Assembly (NCBI RefSeq): GCF_028622115.1
Contig: NZ_CP097263.1
Location: 6,510,001 to 6,574,000 of the forward strand
DNA: 64,000 nucleotides
Direction of reading: 5' to 3'
Source: Kutzneria chonburiensis
Lineage (GTDB): Bacteria > Actinomycetota > Actinomycetes > Mycobacteriales > Pseudonocardiaceae
This document shows positions 45,509-53,406 of this stretch, piece by piece. A program made the translations under genes and the position numbers. Under the pieces are notes generated by a model. It worked only from the letters and a program-made list of their open reading frames with translations. It was not told where the DNA came from and ran no database searches. Each line of letters starts with the position of its first letter. The stretch's first letter is position 1.

Positions 45509-46732
45509 TCAGGCGGACGCCATCCGCTTCTGCAGGTTCTCGTCGAGGGTGTTGAGGAAGTCCTCGGTGGTCTGCCAGGCCTGGTCCTTGCTGATCAGCA
45601 GGGCCAGGTCCTTGGTCATCGCGCCGGCCTCGACCGACGAGATCACGACCTCCTCCAGCGTCTGGGCGAACTGGGTGACGGCCGGGGTGCCGTCCAGCTT
45701 GCCGCGGTGCTGAAGGCCACGGGTCCACGCGAAGATCGAGGCGATCGGGTTGGTCGAGGTGGGCTTGCCCTGCTGGTGCTGGCGGTAGTGCCGGGTCACG
45801 GTGCCGTGCGCGGCCTCGGCCTCGACGGTGCGGCCGTCCGGCGTCATCAGCACGGAGGTCATCAGGCCCAGCGAGCCGAAGCCCTGCGCCACGGTGTCCG
45901 ACTGGACGTCGCCGTCGTAGTTCTTGCAGGCCCAGACGTAGCCGCCCTCCCACTTCATGGCCGCGGCGACCATGTCGTCGATCAGGCGGTGCTCGTAGGT
46001 CAGGCCCTTGGCGTCGAAGTCGGCCTTGAACTCGGCCTCGAAGATCTCCTGGAACACGTCCTTGAACATGCCGTCGTAGGCCTTGAGGATGGTGTTCTTG
46101 GTCGACATGTAGACCGGGTACTCGCGCTGCAGGCCGTAGGACAGCGAGGCGCGCGCGAAGTCCTCGATGGACTTGCGGAAGTTGTACATGCCCATGGCCA
46201 CGCCGCCGTCGGGGCCGTAGTTGGCCACCACGTGCTGGATCGGCTCGGAGCCGTCGGCCGGGGTGAAGGTCATGGTCAGCTCGCCGGCGCCGGCCACCTT
46301 GAAGTTGGTGGCCTTGTACTGGTCGCCGTGGGCGTGACGGCCGATGATGATCGGCTTGGTCCAGCCCGGCACCAGCCGCGGCACGTTGGAGATGACGATC
46401 GGCTCGCGGAAGATCACGCCGCCGAGGATGTTGCGGATCGTGCCGTTGGGCGAGAGCCACATCTTCTTCAGGCCGAACTCCTCGACCCGCGCCTCGTCCG
46501 GCGTGATGGTGGCGCACTTCACACCGACGCCGTGCTTCTTGATGGCGTTGGCCGAGTCGATGGTGACCTGGTCGTCGGTCGCGTCCCGGTGCTCGATGCC
46601 CAGGTCGTAGTAGTCCAGGTTGACGTCCAGGTACGGGTGGATCAGCTTGTCCTTGATGAACTGCCAGATGATGCGGGTCATCTCGTCGCCGTCGAGCTCG
46701 ACGACGGTGCCTTCGACCTTGATCTTGCCCAT
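45509..46732 (-). CDS. icd: NADP-dependent isocitrate dehydrogenase
   Basis: 407 residues, homodimeric eukaryote-like (type II) enzyme of the TCA cycle producing 2-oxoglutarate and NADPH. Motifs: [55 protein letters not shown] (metal Asp residues) and [20 protein letters not shown] (cofactor site). ATG 46732 has AGAGGAGAG upstream; the in-frame upstream extension lacks support. Confidence 0.96.
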   Translation of the reverse strand: MGKIKVEGTVVELDGDEMTRIIWQFIKDKLIHPYLDVNLDYYDLGIEHRDATDDQVTIDSANAIKKHGVGVKCATITPDEARVEEFGLKKMWLSPNGTIRNILGGVIFREPIVISNVPRLVPGWTKPIIIGRHAHGDQYKATNFKVAGAGELTMTFTPADGSEPIQHVVANYGPDGGVAMGMYNFRKSIEDFARASLSYGLQREYPVYMSTKNTILKAYDGMFKDVFQEIFEAEFKADFDAKGLTYEHRLIDDMVAAAMKWEGGYVWACKNYDGDVQSDTVAQGFGSLGLMTSVLMTPDGRTVEAEAAHGTVTRHYRQHQQGKPTSTNPIASIFAWTRGLQHRGKLDGTPAVTQFAQTLEEVVISSVEAGAMTKDLALLISKDQAWQTTEDFLNTLDENLQKRMASA

Positions 46733-46762
46733 GCGCCGGGCTCTCCTCTCGCGACAATGCAA

Positions 46763-46780
46763 GCAGTACGAGTGTACTGC
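46763..46780. promoter_or_regulatory. Palindrome upstream of icd
   Basis: GCAGTACGAGTGTACTGC: 7-bp perfect arms and 4-nt spacer, 31 nt before the icd start codon. The position within the expected promoter suits a repressor or activator site. No known regulator is assigned. Confidence 0.4.
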
Positions 46781-46922
46781 TAACCGTGGGTGACCGTCCT
46801 CGGGGCGTGGTGCAGCCCACCGTCAGCTGTGCCCTTCCGCCCCGCCGTGTCCTGGCGTCCGCGAGGCCGATCGCCGGTTACCCTGCCTGGCCGGCACAAC
46901 TGATCATGAAGCAGGGGGCGCT

Positions 46923-47756
46923 GTGTCGACCGGACCCACGCACGCGATGAGCGGCCTGATGGCCTGGGGCGGCGTGTCCATCGTGGCCATCGCCAACCAC
47001 ATGCCGATGACCCCGCAGACCTGGGTCGTCGGGGCGGCACTGTGCAGCGGCGCCGCGCTGCTGCCCGACCTCGACCACCCCGAGGCGACCGTCGCCAACA
47101 CGTTCGGCAAGGTCACGTGGGTGCTGTCCAAGGGCGTGCACTGGGTCAGCCACGTGGTCTACCGCACCACCCGCTTACGCAGTGACGCAAATCGGCACGG
47201 CGGCCACCGCGGCGTCACCCACACGCTGGTGTTCGCGGCGCTGGCCGGGCTCGGCACGTACGGCGTGGTGCAGTGGGCGCACAAGGTGGCGCTGCTGCCG
47301 CTGCTGTTCCTGTTCTGTGCCCTGGCCGTGCGCGGCCTGCTGCACGAGTGGACGCCCAAGGGCCATGTACTCGGCGTGACCGTGCTGTCCCTCGGGCTCA
47401 CCGTGCTGTGCTGGCACTGGATCGACGTCGGTCCGCCCGAGCAGGCCATGTGGTGCGCCGTCGCGGTCGCCGCCGGCTGCCTCGCGCACTGCGTCGGGGA
47501 TGCCATCACCGAGCAGGGCTGCCCGATCTTCTGGCCCATCCCGTTCTCCGGCAAGACCTGGTACCCGGTGGCGCTGCCCAAGCCGATGCGGATGCGCACC
47601 GGCGGCAAGGTCGAGCTGGGCATGCTGCTGCCGGTGCTGACCGTGCTCGGGGTGTGGCTGTCGCTGGCCTCGCTGCAACGCACCGGCGTCGCCACCTGGG
47701 TCCCGTTCGATCTGCTGACCCTGCACCACGTCCCAGCCGTGGTGGCCGGGCGCTGA
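46923..47756 (+). CDS. YdjM-like membrane-bound metal-dependent hydrolase
   Basis: 277 residues. His/Asp motifs typical of the family: THAMSGLMAW (His), LLPDLDHPEA, GGHRGVTHT, LLHEWTPKGH and HCVGDAIT, spaced among about five hydrophobic helices. Start GTG 46923 after AGGGGGC. In other bacteria the family is membrane-located and induced by DNA damage; no LexA box is evident here. Precedes the ArsR regulator by 39 nt on the same strand. Confidence 0.88.
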   Translation: MSTGPTHAMSGLMAWGGVSIVAIANHMPMTPQTWVVGAALCSGAALLPDLDHPEATVANTFGKVTWVLSKGVHWVSHVVYRTTRLRSDANRHGGHRGVTHTLVFAALAGLGTYGVVQWAHKVALLPLLFLFCALAVRGLLHEWTPKGHVLGVTVLSLGLTVLCWHWIDVGPPEQAMWCAVAVAAGCLAHCVGDAITEQGCPIFWPIPFSGKTWYPVALPKPMRMRTGGKVELGMLLPVLTVLGVWLSLASLQRTGVATWVPFDLLTLHHVPAVVAGR

Positions 47757-47795
47757 CGGCCCCCTGATTGTCGGCACGCTTCGTACACTGGAGGT

Positions 47796-48113
47796 ATGAG
47801 CAGCACCGCGACCGCGCTCGAGCACCCCGTCCGGGAGGACATCCGGATCGAGGGGGTGCTCCAGGCGCTGGCCGACCCGGTGCGGCTGCGCATCGTGCGG
47901 GCCATCGCCGACCATGGCGAGATCCCGTGCGGCGTGCTCGACCTGCCGGTCAGCAAGTCCACGCTGACCCATCACTACCGGGTGCTGCGCGAGTCCGGCG
48001 TCATCCACCAGCGCCCGGTCGGCACGTCCAAGGTCAACACCCTGCGCCGCGAGGACCTCGACGCCCTGTTCCCCGGCCTGCTCGACGGCGTGCTGGCCGC
48101 CCGCCGCGACTGA
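47796..48113 (+). CDS. ArsR-family winged-helix regulator
   Basis: 105 residues. HTH region IEGVLQALADPVRLRIVRAI followed by LPVSKSTLTHHYRVLRESGV and a wing ending GTSKVNTLRREDLDALFPGL. The CVC metal-binding motif of ArsR/SmtB sensors is absent, with only one Cys (IPCGVLD), so it is unlikely to be a classical metal sensor. ATG 47796 follows TGGAGGT; TACACT at 47784-47789 could be its -10 box. Confidence 0.92.
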   Translation: MSSTATALEHPVREDIRIEGVLQALADPVRLRIVRAIADHGEIPCGVLDLPVSKSTLTHHYRVLRESGVIHQRPVGTSKVNTLRREDLDALFPGLLDGVLAARRD

Positions 48114-48165
48114 GCGTTTCACCGGCCGTAACCGGAGCGTCAAAACGGGCCGAGACGATAGCCGC

Positions 48166-48366
48166 GTGCCCGCCGCTACCTGGTGGCCCTCGGTCGTTCA
48201 GGGCCATGTGATGCATCTGCCGGAGACGGTCGCCGGGCGACCGCGCACCGTACAACACGCGGGCGGCGAGGCGATCGTCGCCGTCTGCCGGTCCTGGGTA
48301 CGCCCGCCGGGGAGCGAATCGCCCGGCGAGCACTGCCCCGACTGCGTGGAGATCGCTAGCGCCTAG
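48166..48366 (+). CDS. Small hypothetical protein with possible zinc ribbon
   Basis: 66 residues from GTG 48166, 52 nt after the ArsR gene. It contains spaced His/Cys residues (HLPETVAGRPRTVQHAGG, VAVCRSW, HCPDCVEIA) resembling small actinobacterial zinc-ribbon proteins I recall beside unrelated genes. The end overlaps the convergent DUF1707 gene by 11 nt. Codon bias is acceptable but the frame is short, so it may not be real. Confidence 0.45.
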   Translation: MPAATWWPSVVQGHVMHLPETVAGRPRTVQHAGGEAIVAVCRSWVRPPGSESPGEHCPDCVEIASA

Positions 48367-48973
48367 GCCCCTTGATGTTCAGCGCGGCCATGTGCAGGTC
48401 GCCGCTGATCAGGAAGTGCGGCGTGCCCATCCGGCCCTGGTAGCCGACCTTGTCGTTGATCGAGGCGCCCATCCGCTGGTTCAGGTCGCCGATGCTGACG
48501 CTCGCCGCCGCCGGCAGCCGCAGCGTGACGGCCCCGCCGGTGACCTCGAGCCGCATGTCGAGCTGGTCGTGCTCGAAGACGGCCTCGGTGAAGTCCAGGT
48601 TCACGCCCGACCCCCACTTGGACCGGATCACCATGGACCGCGGCACCGGCCAGTAACCGTTGCGGGTGATGCTGGACCCGCAGCCGCTGGACAGCACCAT
48701 CGGATCGCCGGGCAGCGGTGCGTAGCCGGGCCGGCCCGGCCGGTTCCACTGCCCGCCCCGGACCCGCATCTCCGGATGCATCATGCCGGGCAGGTCGGCC
48801 AGCACCACGTTCAGCTCGGCCCGGGTCCGCGAGGCCAGGGCCACGTCGGTGCGCTCGGTGAACTCCTCGAGCGTCAGCAGGCCCAATCCGATCGCCTTCT
48901 GCAGCAACTCGACCACGTGCTCCCGCTCCGCGTCCGAGACGCGGAGCTCCCTGCTGCTCACCCCGTTCACCAT
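48356..48973 (-). CDS. DUF1707 domain protein with LiaF-like C-terminal domain
   Basis: 205 residues. N-terminal DUF1707/SHOCT-like segment (SSRELRVSDAEREHVVELLQ, LGLLTLEEFTERTDVALASR) then a linker and a beta-helical LiaF-like or DUF2154-like C-terminal domain (SMVIRSKWGSGVNLDFTEAV, TLRLPAAASVSIGDLNQRMG). No transmembrane helix, unlike many relatives. The role is unknown; relatives are often found near envelope-stress and sporulation genes. Confidence 0.82.
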   Translation of the reverse strand: MVNGVSSRELRVSDAEREHVVELLQKAIGLGLLTLEEFTERTDVALASRTRAELNVVLADLPGMMHPEMRVRGGQWNRPGRPGYAPLPGDPMVLSSGCGSSITRNGYWPVPRSMVIRSKWGSGVNLDFTEAVFEHDQLDMRLEVTGGAVTLRLPAAASVSIGDLNQRMGASINDKVGYQGRMGTPHFLISGDLHMAALNIKGPRR

Positions 48974-49047
48974 GGCCCCAAGGCTAGGCGCGGCCGACCC
49001 CGGTCCGGATCCGGGAAATCCCCGGATAAATGAGTTGCGCCCGTCCC

Positions 49048-49053
49048 TAGCGT
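49048..49053 (+). promoter_or_regulatory. Predicted -10 (TAGCGT) for leaderless ABC-transporter operon
   Basis: TAGCGT ends 8 nt before the GTG at 49062, and no ribosome binding site is present, which fits a leaderless transcript. Confidence 0.5.
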
Positions 49054-49061
49054 GGACAGAC

Positions 49062-49862
49062 GTGTGCGCAGTGATCGGCTGTTATCTCCGCATCACGCTC
49101 GCCGGATTCCACAGGTACTCCACCTACCGCCAAGCCGTGCTCGCCGGGACCGCGACCAACATCGTCTTCGGACTGATCAAGGTCGGCATCCTGTCGGGGG
49201 TCTTTCTGGCGCGTGATGGGGCCTCGATCGGCGGCTACGACCTGAAAACCACCATTACCTACGTCTGGCTCGGCCAGGGCCTGCTCGGTGTCGTCGACTT
49301 CTGGAGCGAGGACTACCTGGCCGAGCGGATCAGGACCGGCGACGTCGTCGTCGACCTGTCCCGCCCCTGGAACCTCCAGGCCGCGCTGCTGGCCACCGAC
49401 CTCGGCCGGGCCGGCTACAGCGCGATCGCCCGCTTCGTCCCCCAACTACTGCTGGGGGCGCTGTTCTTCCCGTTCCGCTGGCCGGACGACCCGATGGTCG
49501 CGCCGGCCTTCGTGCTCAGCACCGTGCTGGCCGTGCTGGTCAGTTTCCACATCCGGTTCCTGCTCGGCCTGACCGCGTTCTGGCTGCTCGACTCCCGAGG
49601 AGTGCGCGGTTTCTACGGGGTGACCTCCGGGCTGCTGGCCGGGCTGGAGATCCCGCTGACCTTCTACCCGCAGTGGGCCCAGACCGCGCTCTCCTTCACC
49701 CCGTTCCCGTCCCTGCTGCAAGTCCCGATCAACGTGTTCGTGCAGGTCGGGGACCCGGTGCTGCTGCTGACCCAGCAGCTGGCCTGGGTCGCCGTGATGG
49801 TGGCGGCTGGCCGGCTGGTGCTCCAGCGGGCCATGCACAAGGTGGTGGTGCAGGGTGGCTGA
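49062..49862 (+). CDS. ABC-2 family transporter permease (DUF990-type), subunit 1
   Basis: 266 residues, six membrane segments, beginning MCAVIGCYLRITLAGFHRYS. GTG 49071 is an alternative start. DUF990 permeases come as tandem non-identical pairs with one ATPase, as here; the family includes exporters next to antibiotic genes in Streptomyces. The Arg/Trp-containing loop (DLSRPWNLQAALLATDLGR) matches the corresponding loop of subunit 2 (LVRPLGTLMQLFASDFQLR). Substrate unknown. Confidence 0.87.
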   Translation: MCAVIGCYLRITLAGFHRYSTYRQAVLAGTATNIVFGLIKVGILSGVFLARDGASIGGYDLKTTITYVWLGQGLLGVVDFWSEDYLAERIRTGDVVVDLSRPWNLQAALLATDLGRAGYSAIARFVPQLLLGALFFPFRWPDDPMVAPAFVLSTVLAVLVSFHIRFLLGLTAFWLLDSRGVRGFYGVTSGLLAGLEIPLTFYPQWAQTALSFTPFPSLLQVPINVFVQVGDPVLLLTQQLAWVAVMVAAGRLVLQRAMHKVVVQGG

Positions 49863-50655
49863 GGCATCCGTCTACGTCCGGTTGACCCGAGCCCAGATCC
49901 GCGGCCAGCTGGCCTACCGGGGCTCGTTCGTCATGAACTGCCTCGCCCAGGCCATCGCCCAGGCCGCCGACCTGGTGGTGATCGCGGTCGTGTTCAGCCG
50001 GGTGGCCGCGCTCGGCGGCTTCGACATCCACTCGGTGCTGCTGTTCTACGCCTTCTCCGGGCTTTCGTTCGGGTTGGCCGACATGTTCGTGGGCAGCATC
50101 GAGCGGCTGCCGACCTACATCCGCACCGGGACGTTCGACGTGGTGCTGGTCCGTCCACTCGGGACACTGATGCAGCTGTTCGCCAGCGACTTCCAGCTGC
50201 GCCGCATCGGTCGGGCCCTGACGGCGTTCGGCACGCTGGTCTACGTGCTGTCCACTGCGGACGTTCACTGGTCGCCGGCCAAGATCCTGCTGCTGGTGCT
50301 GACCCCGCTGGCCGGTGCGGCGATCTTCGGCTCGATCTTCGTCGCGGCCAACTCGGTGTCGTTCTGGTTCATCGACGCCCGGGAGCTGGCCAACAGCGTG
50401 ACCTACGGCGGCAGCTATCTCACGTCGTACCCGATCACCGTGTTCAACGAGTGGCTGCGGGCCCTGCTGGCCTATGTCGTGCCGGGCGCGTTCGTGGCCT
50501 ACTACCCGGCGCTCACCCTGCTCGACCACGCCGACCCACTGGGCGCGCCGCTCTGGCTGGGCTGGCTCGACACCCCGGTGGCCCTGCTCGCCGCCACCGC
50601 CGCGGCACTCATCTGGCGCACCGCCGTCCGCCACTACCGAGGAACGGGATCATGA
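49855..50655 (+). CDS. ABC-2 family transporter permease (DUF990-type), subunit 2
   Basis: 266 residues, about six membrane segments. GTG 49855 overlaps the subunit 1 stop by 8 nt. DVVLVRPLGTLMQLFASDFQ is the conserved DUF990 loop; SVSFWFIDARELANSVTYGG follows. The ATPase gene overlaps its end (ATGA), so all three subunits are translationally coupled. Confidence 0.88.
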   Translation: MAEASVYVRLTRAQIRGQLAYRGSFVMNCLAQAIAQAADLVVIAVVFSRVAALGGFDIHSVLLFYAFSGLSFGLADMFVGSIERLPTYIRTGTFDVVLVRPLGTLMQLFASDFQLRRIGRALTAFGTLVYVLSTADVHWSPAKILLLVLTPLAGAAIFGSIFVAANSVSFWFIDARELANSVTYGGSYLTSYPITVFNEWLRALLAYVVPGAFVAYYPALTLLDHADPLGAPLWLGWLDTPVALLAATAAALIWRTAVRHYRGTGS

Positions 50656-51605
50656 TCGAGGTCAGCGAGCTGGGCCGCACCTTCACCGTGACGCGCAAGG
50701 CCGGCCGGTTCCGCCGCACCCGGGAACAGGTGGTGGCGGTCGGCGGCGTGTCGTTCTCCGTCGAGGCCGGCGAGACCGTCGGCTACATCGGGCCGAACGG
50801 GGCCGGCAAGTCCACCACGATCAAGATGCTCACCGGCATCCTCGTGCCGACCACCGGCCGGGTCCGGGTCTGCGGGCTCGATCCGTCCCGACAACGGGCC
50901 GAGCTGGCCCGACGGATCGGCGTGGTCTTCGGGCAGCGCAGCCAGCTGTGGTGGGACCTGCCGCTGCGGGAGAGCTTCGAGCTGCTGCGGCACATCTTCC
51001 GGGTGCCGGCCGGCGACCACGCCAAACGTCTCCAGGAATGCACGGAACTGCTTGGCCTTGACGGATTTCTGGACACGCCGGTGCGGCAGTTGTCGCTGGG
51101 CCAACGGATGCGGGGCGAGGTCACGGCCGCCCTGTTGCACGGCCCGGAGTTGCTGGTGCTCGACGAGCCGACGATCGGGCTGGACCTGGACTCCAAGGAG
51201 CGGCTGCGCGAGTTCCTGGCCGAGCTGAACACCAGCCGCGGCACCACGTTGCTGCTGACCACGCACGATCTGGACGACATCGAGCGGCTGTGCCGGCGGA
51301 TGATGGTCATCGACCACGGCCGGGTGCTGGCCGACGGGCCGCTGGCCGAGCTGCGGGACGAGGTCACGCCGGAACGGGTGCTGGTGGTCGACTTCGAGCG
51401 GCCGTGCGACGAGCTGACCGGGCTGCCCGGCGTGCAGACGGTGAAGGTGGAGGCCAACGGCCTGCGCCAGCAGCTGTCGTTCCGCCGGGACACGGTGACC
51501 GCGGCGACCCTGATCAACCTGATCGCGCAGCGGTCGCCGGTGCACGACGTCGCGGTGATCGAACCCGACATCGACGACGTGGTACGCCAGTTGTATCACC
51601 GGTAA
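50652..51605 (+). CDS. ABC transporter ATP-binding protein
   Basis: 317 residues. Walker A GPNGAGKST, Q-loop VVFGQRSQLWW, signature LSLGQR, Walker B LLVLDEPTIGLD and H-loop TTHDLDD. The GQRSQLWWDLP stretch is characteristic of the DUF990-associated ATPases. Residues about 235-317 form the C-terminal domain typical of drug-exporter ATPases (DrrA-like). Confidence 0.93.
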   Translation: MIEVSELGRTFTVTRKAGRFRRTREQVVAVGGVSFSVEAGETVGYIGPNGAGKSTTIKMLTGILVPTTGRVRVCGLDPSRQRAELARRIGVVFGQRSQLWWDLPLRESFELLRHIFRVPAGDHAKRLQECTELLGLDGFLDTPVRQLSLGQRMRGEVTAALLHGPELLVLDEPTIGLDLDSKERLREFLAELNTSRGTTLLLTTHDLDDIERLCRRMMVIDHGRVLADGPLAELRDEVTPERVLVVDFERPCDELTGLPGVQTVKVEANGLRQQLSFRRDTVTAATLINLIAQRSPVHDVAVIEPDIDDVVRQLYHR

Positions 51606-51614
51606 TGTCGTGTG

Positions 51615-51980
51615 ATGCGGGCAAAACTGGTCGTGACGGTCGCACTGTCGTCGCTGTTCACGCTGACGGCGTGCGACGCCTCGGCATCGGGCACGCCGCC
51701 GACGAAGTCGGAGATCTGCGCCCAGGCGCTCGGCTCGGCGGTGCTCGGCGAGATCGGCGACGCCGCACAGCGGGACGCCAACCACGCCAAGGAACTGGCC
51801 GACCTGTTCCAGAAGCTGTCCACCGAGACCCAGGACCAGGCGCTGGCCAAGGCCCTGAGCGACGCCGCCTCGACCGCCGGTGAAGCCGCGTTGAAGCACC
51901 TCACCGACGGTGAGCTGACGAAGTGGGCCCAGCAGGAGGCCGACCGCATCAACGCCCTCCGCAAGGTCTGCACGAACTGA
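51615..51980 (+). CDS. Small Ala/Asp-rich lipoprotein
   Basis: 121 residues from ATG 51615 (GTG 51612 also possible), 9 nt after the ABC ATPase. Signal peptide MRAKLVVTVALSSLFTLTAC with lipobox LTAC, then an amphipathic helical domain (AAQRDANHAKELADLFQKLS, ALAKALSDAASTAGEAALKH) with two further Cys. No family recognised. May belong to the transporter operon or have its own TAATGT promoter. Confidence 0.75.
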   Translation: MRAKLVVTVALSSLFTLTACDASASGTPPTKSEICAQALGSAVLGEIGDAAQRDANHAKELADLFQKLSTETQDQALAKALSDAASTAGEAALKHLTDGELTKWAQQEADRINALRKVCTN

Positions 51981-51985
51981 TTTCA

Positions 51986-52037
51986 CGCTTGGAAGGGGGC
52001 CTTCCTGCACTCGGAGTGGAGGAAGGCCCCTTCCAAG
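51986..52037. repeat. Dispersed hairpin repeat, family A, copy 2 (bidirectional terminator candidate)
   Basis: Reverse-complement copy of 8131-8177, with about 40 identical nt. Stem GGAAGGGGGCCTTCC with GGAAGGCCCCTTCC on the other side of a short central CACTCGGAGTG palindrome. Lies exactly between the convergent lipoprotein genes ending at 51980 and 52044. Confidence 0.85.
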
Positions 52038-52043
52038 TCGTCG

Positions 52044-52574
52044 TCAGCCCTTGATCCAGAAGGTGTAGGTGGCCGAGTAGGGGACGGAGACCTCGCCGCC
52101 GTCGGTGCACTTTCCGGCGGGGGCGAGACCGCCCTTGGTGGCCAGCCGCTGCACGTACGTGACGTCGGCGAACTGTCCCTTGCCGCGGTTGGCCGTCGCC
52201 TTGAGCAGCAGCTCGGGGATGGCGTCGCCGTGCTTGACCGACGCGCCGGGCACGGCGGTGGCGTCGACCTCGCTGCCGTCCTTGGTCGACACCCAGATCG
52301 GGCCCTTGTAGTGCAGTGCGACGGGTTTGCCGTGGTCGGTGATGCTGGCCGCGGGTTCCAGCAGTGTCCAGGCGGCGTTCGAGCACTGGTAGATCTGGAC
52401 GCCGTCGCCCTGGTAGCTGGCCGACAACGTGTTGCCGGCCGGCACCTTGACCGCGTCCGGCGCGGAAACCTCTTGCTGGGCAAGGGGTTTGATCGCGGTC
52501 TGCGACGGCGCGGAGCAGGCGGCCAGGCCGGCAGTGGCCGTCACGAGGGCGAGCGCCAGCGTCACACGGTTCAT
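52044..52574 (-). CDS. DUF3455-domain lipoprotein
   Basis: 176 residues. Signal MNRVTLALALVTATAGLAAC with lipobox LAAC, then a beta-rich domain: VPAGNTLSASYQGDGVQIYQ, LHYKGPIWVSTKDGSEVDAT, LLLKATANRGKGQFADVTYV, VSVPYSATYTFWIKG. This is the DUF3455 pattern (YxGDGVQIYxC). GGGAGA precedes the ATG. Divergent from the two-component system, hence a candidate target of it. Confidence 0.85.
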   Translation of the reverse strand: MNRVTLALALVTATAGLAACSAPSQTAIKPLAQQEVSAPDAVKVPAGNTLSASYQGDGVQIYQCSNAAWTLLEPAASITDHGKPVALHYKGPIWVSTKDGSEVDATAVPGASVKHGDAIPELLLKATANRGKGQFADVTYVQRLATKGGLAPAGKCTDGGEVSVPYSATYTFWIKG

Positions 52575-52709
52575 GGTCTTGGTCTCCCGGGGCGAAAGTG
52601 GCCGGTGAAGGAAAGCGACACCGCGAACACGAGTGATCCACAGACCCGGTTCGATCGGGTGACCCAGTTCACAGCGGAACGCGAATCCTGTTCGGTTCGT
52701 TCAAGCGGC

Positions 52710-53405
52710 GTGGAACGGCCGCCCCTGGTGTACGGACAGGGCCAGCAGCTGCTGGTCGTCGACGACGAGCCGGGCATCACCGAGATGCTGGCCACCACCC
52801 TCGACCTGGCCGGCTACCAGGTCCGCACCGCGGCGACCGGCCGCGAGGCACTGCGGCTGGTCACGGCCGAGCGGCCCGACCTGGTCATCCTCGACGTGAT
52901 GCTGCCGGACATCGACGGCTTCGAGGTGTGCCGGCGGGTGGCCGAGCAACCCGACGCGCCGCCGGTGCTGCTGCTGACCGCCCGGGACTCGGTGCTGGAC
53001 AAGGTCACCGGCCTGACCACCGGCGCCGACGACTACCTGACCAAGCCGTTCAGCATTCCCGAGGTGCTGGCCCGGGTGCAGGTGCTGCTGCGCCGGGCCC
53101 GCCGCCGGCCCGACCCGGTGCTCAGCGTCGGCGGGGTGGTGATGGACGAGGCAACCCGACAGGTGACCAGGGACGGCCGGCTGGTCGAGCTATCCCCCAC
53201 CGAGTACCGGCTGCTGCGCTACCTGATGGTCAACGCCGGCCGGGTGGTGTCGAAAAGTCAGGTCCTCGAGCACGTGTGGCGGCACGACTTCGGCGACGGC
53301 GTGGTGGAGAAGGTGGTGTCGCGGCTGCGGCAGAAGCTGGACGCGGCCGGCGCGCCGCTCATCCACACCGTTCGCGGCTTCGGCTACAGCCTGCGGGAAG
53401 GCTGA
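52710..53405 (+). CDS. OmpR/PhoB-family response regulator
   Basis: 231 residues from GTG 52710 (GTG 52728 is an alternative). Receiver domain with VVDDEPG, phospho-acceptor Asp62 in ILDVMLPD, Thr in LLLTARD and Lys in LTKPFS. C-terminal winged helix (ELSPTEYRLLRYLMVNAGRV, VEKVVSRLRQKLDAAGAPLI, HTVRGFGYSLR). No ribosome binding site before the start; possibly leaderless. The kinase gene follows after a single intervening base. Confidence 0.94.
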   Translation: MERPPLVYGQGQQLLVVDDEPGITEMLATTLDLAGYQVRTAATGREALRLVTAERPDLVILDVMLPDIDGFEVCRRVAEQPDAPPVLLLTARDSVLDKVTGLTTGADDYLTKPFSIPEVLARVQVLLRRARRRPDPVLSVGGVVMDEATRQVTRDGRLVELSPTEYRLLRYLMVNAGRVVSKSQVLEHVWRHDFGDGVVEKVVSRLRQKLDAAGAPLIHTVRGFGYSLREG

Positions 53406-53406
53406 G

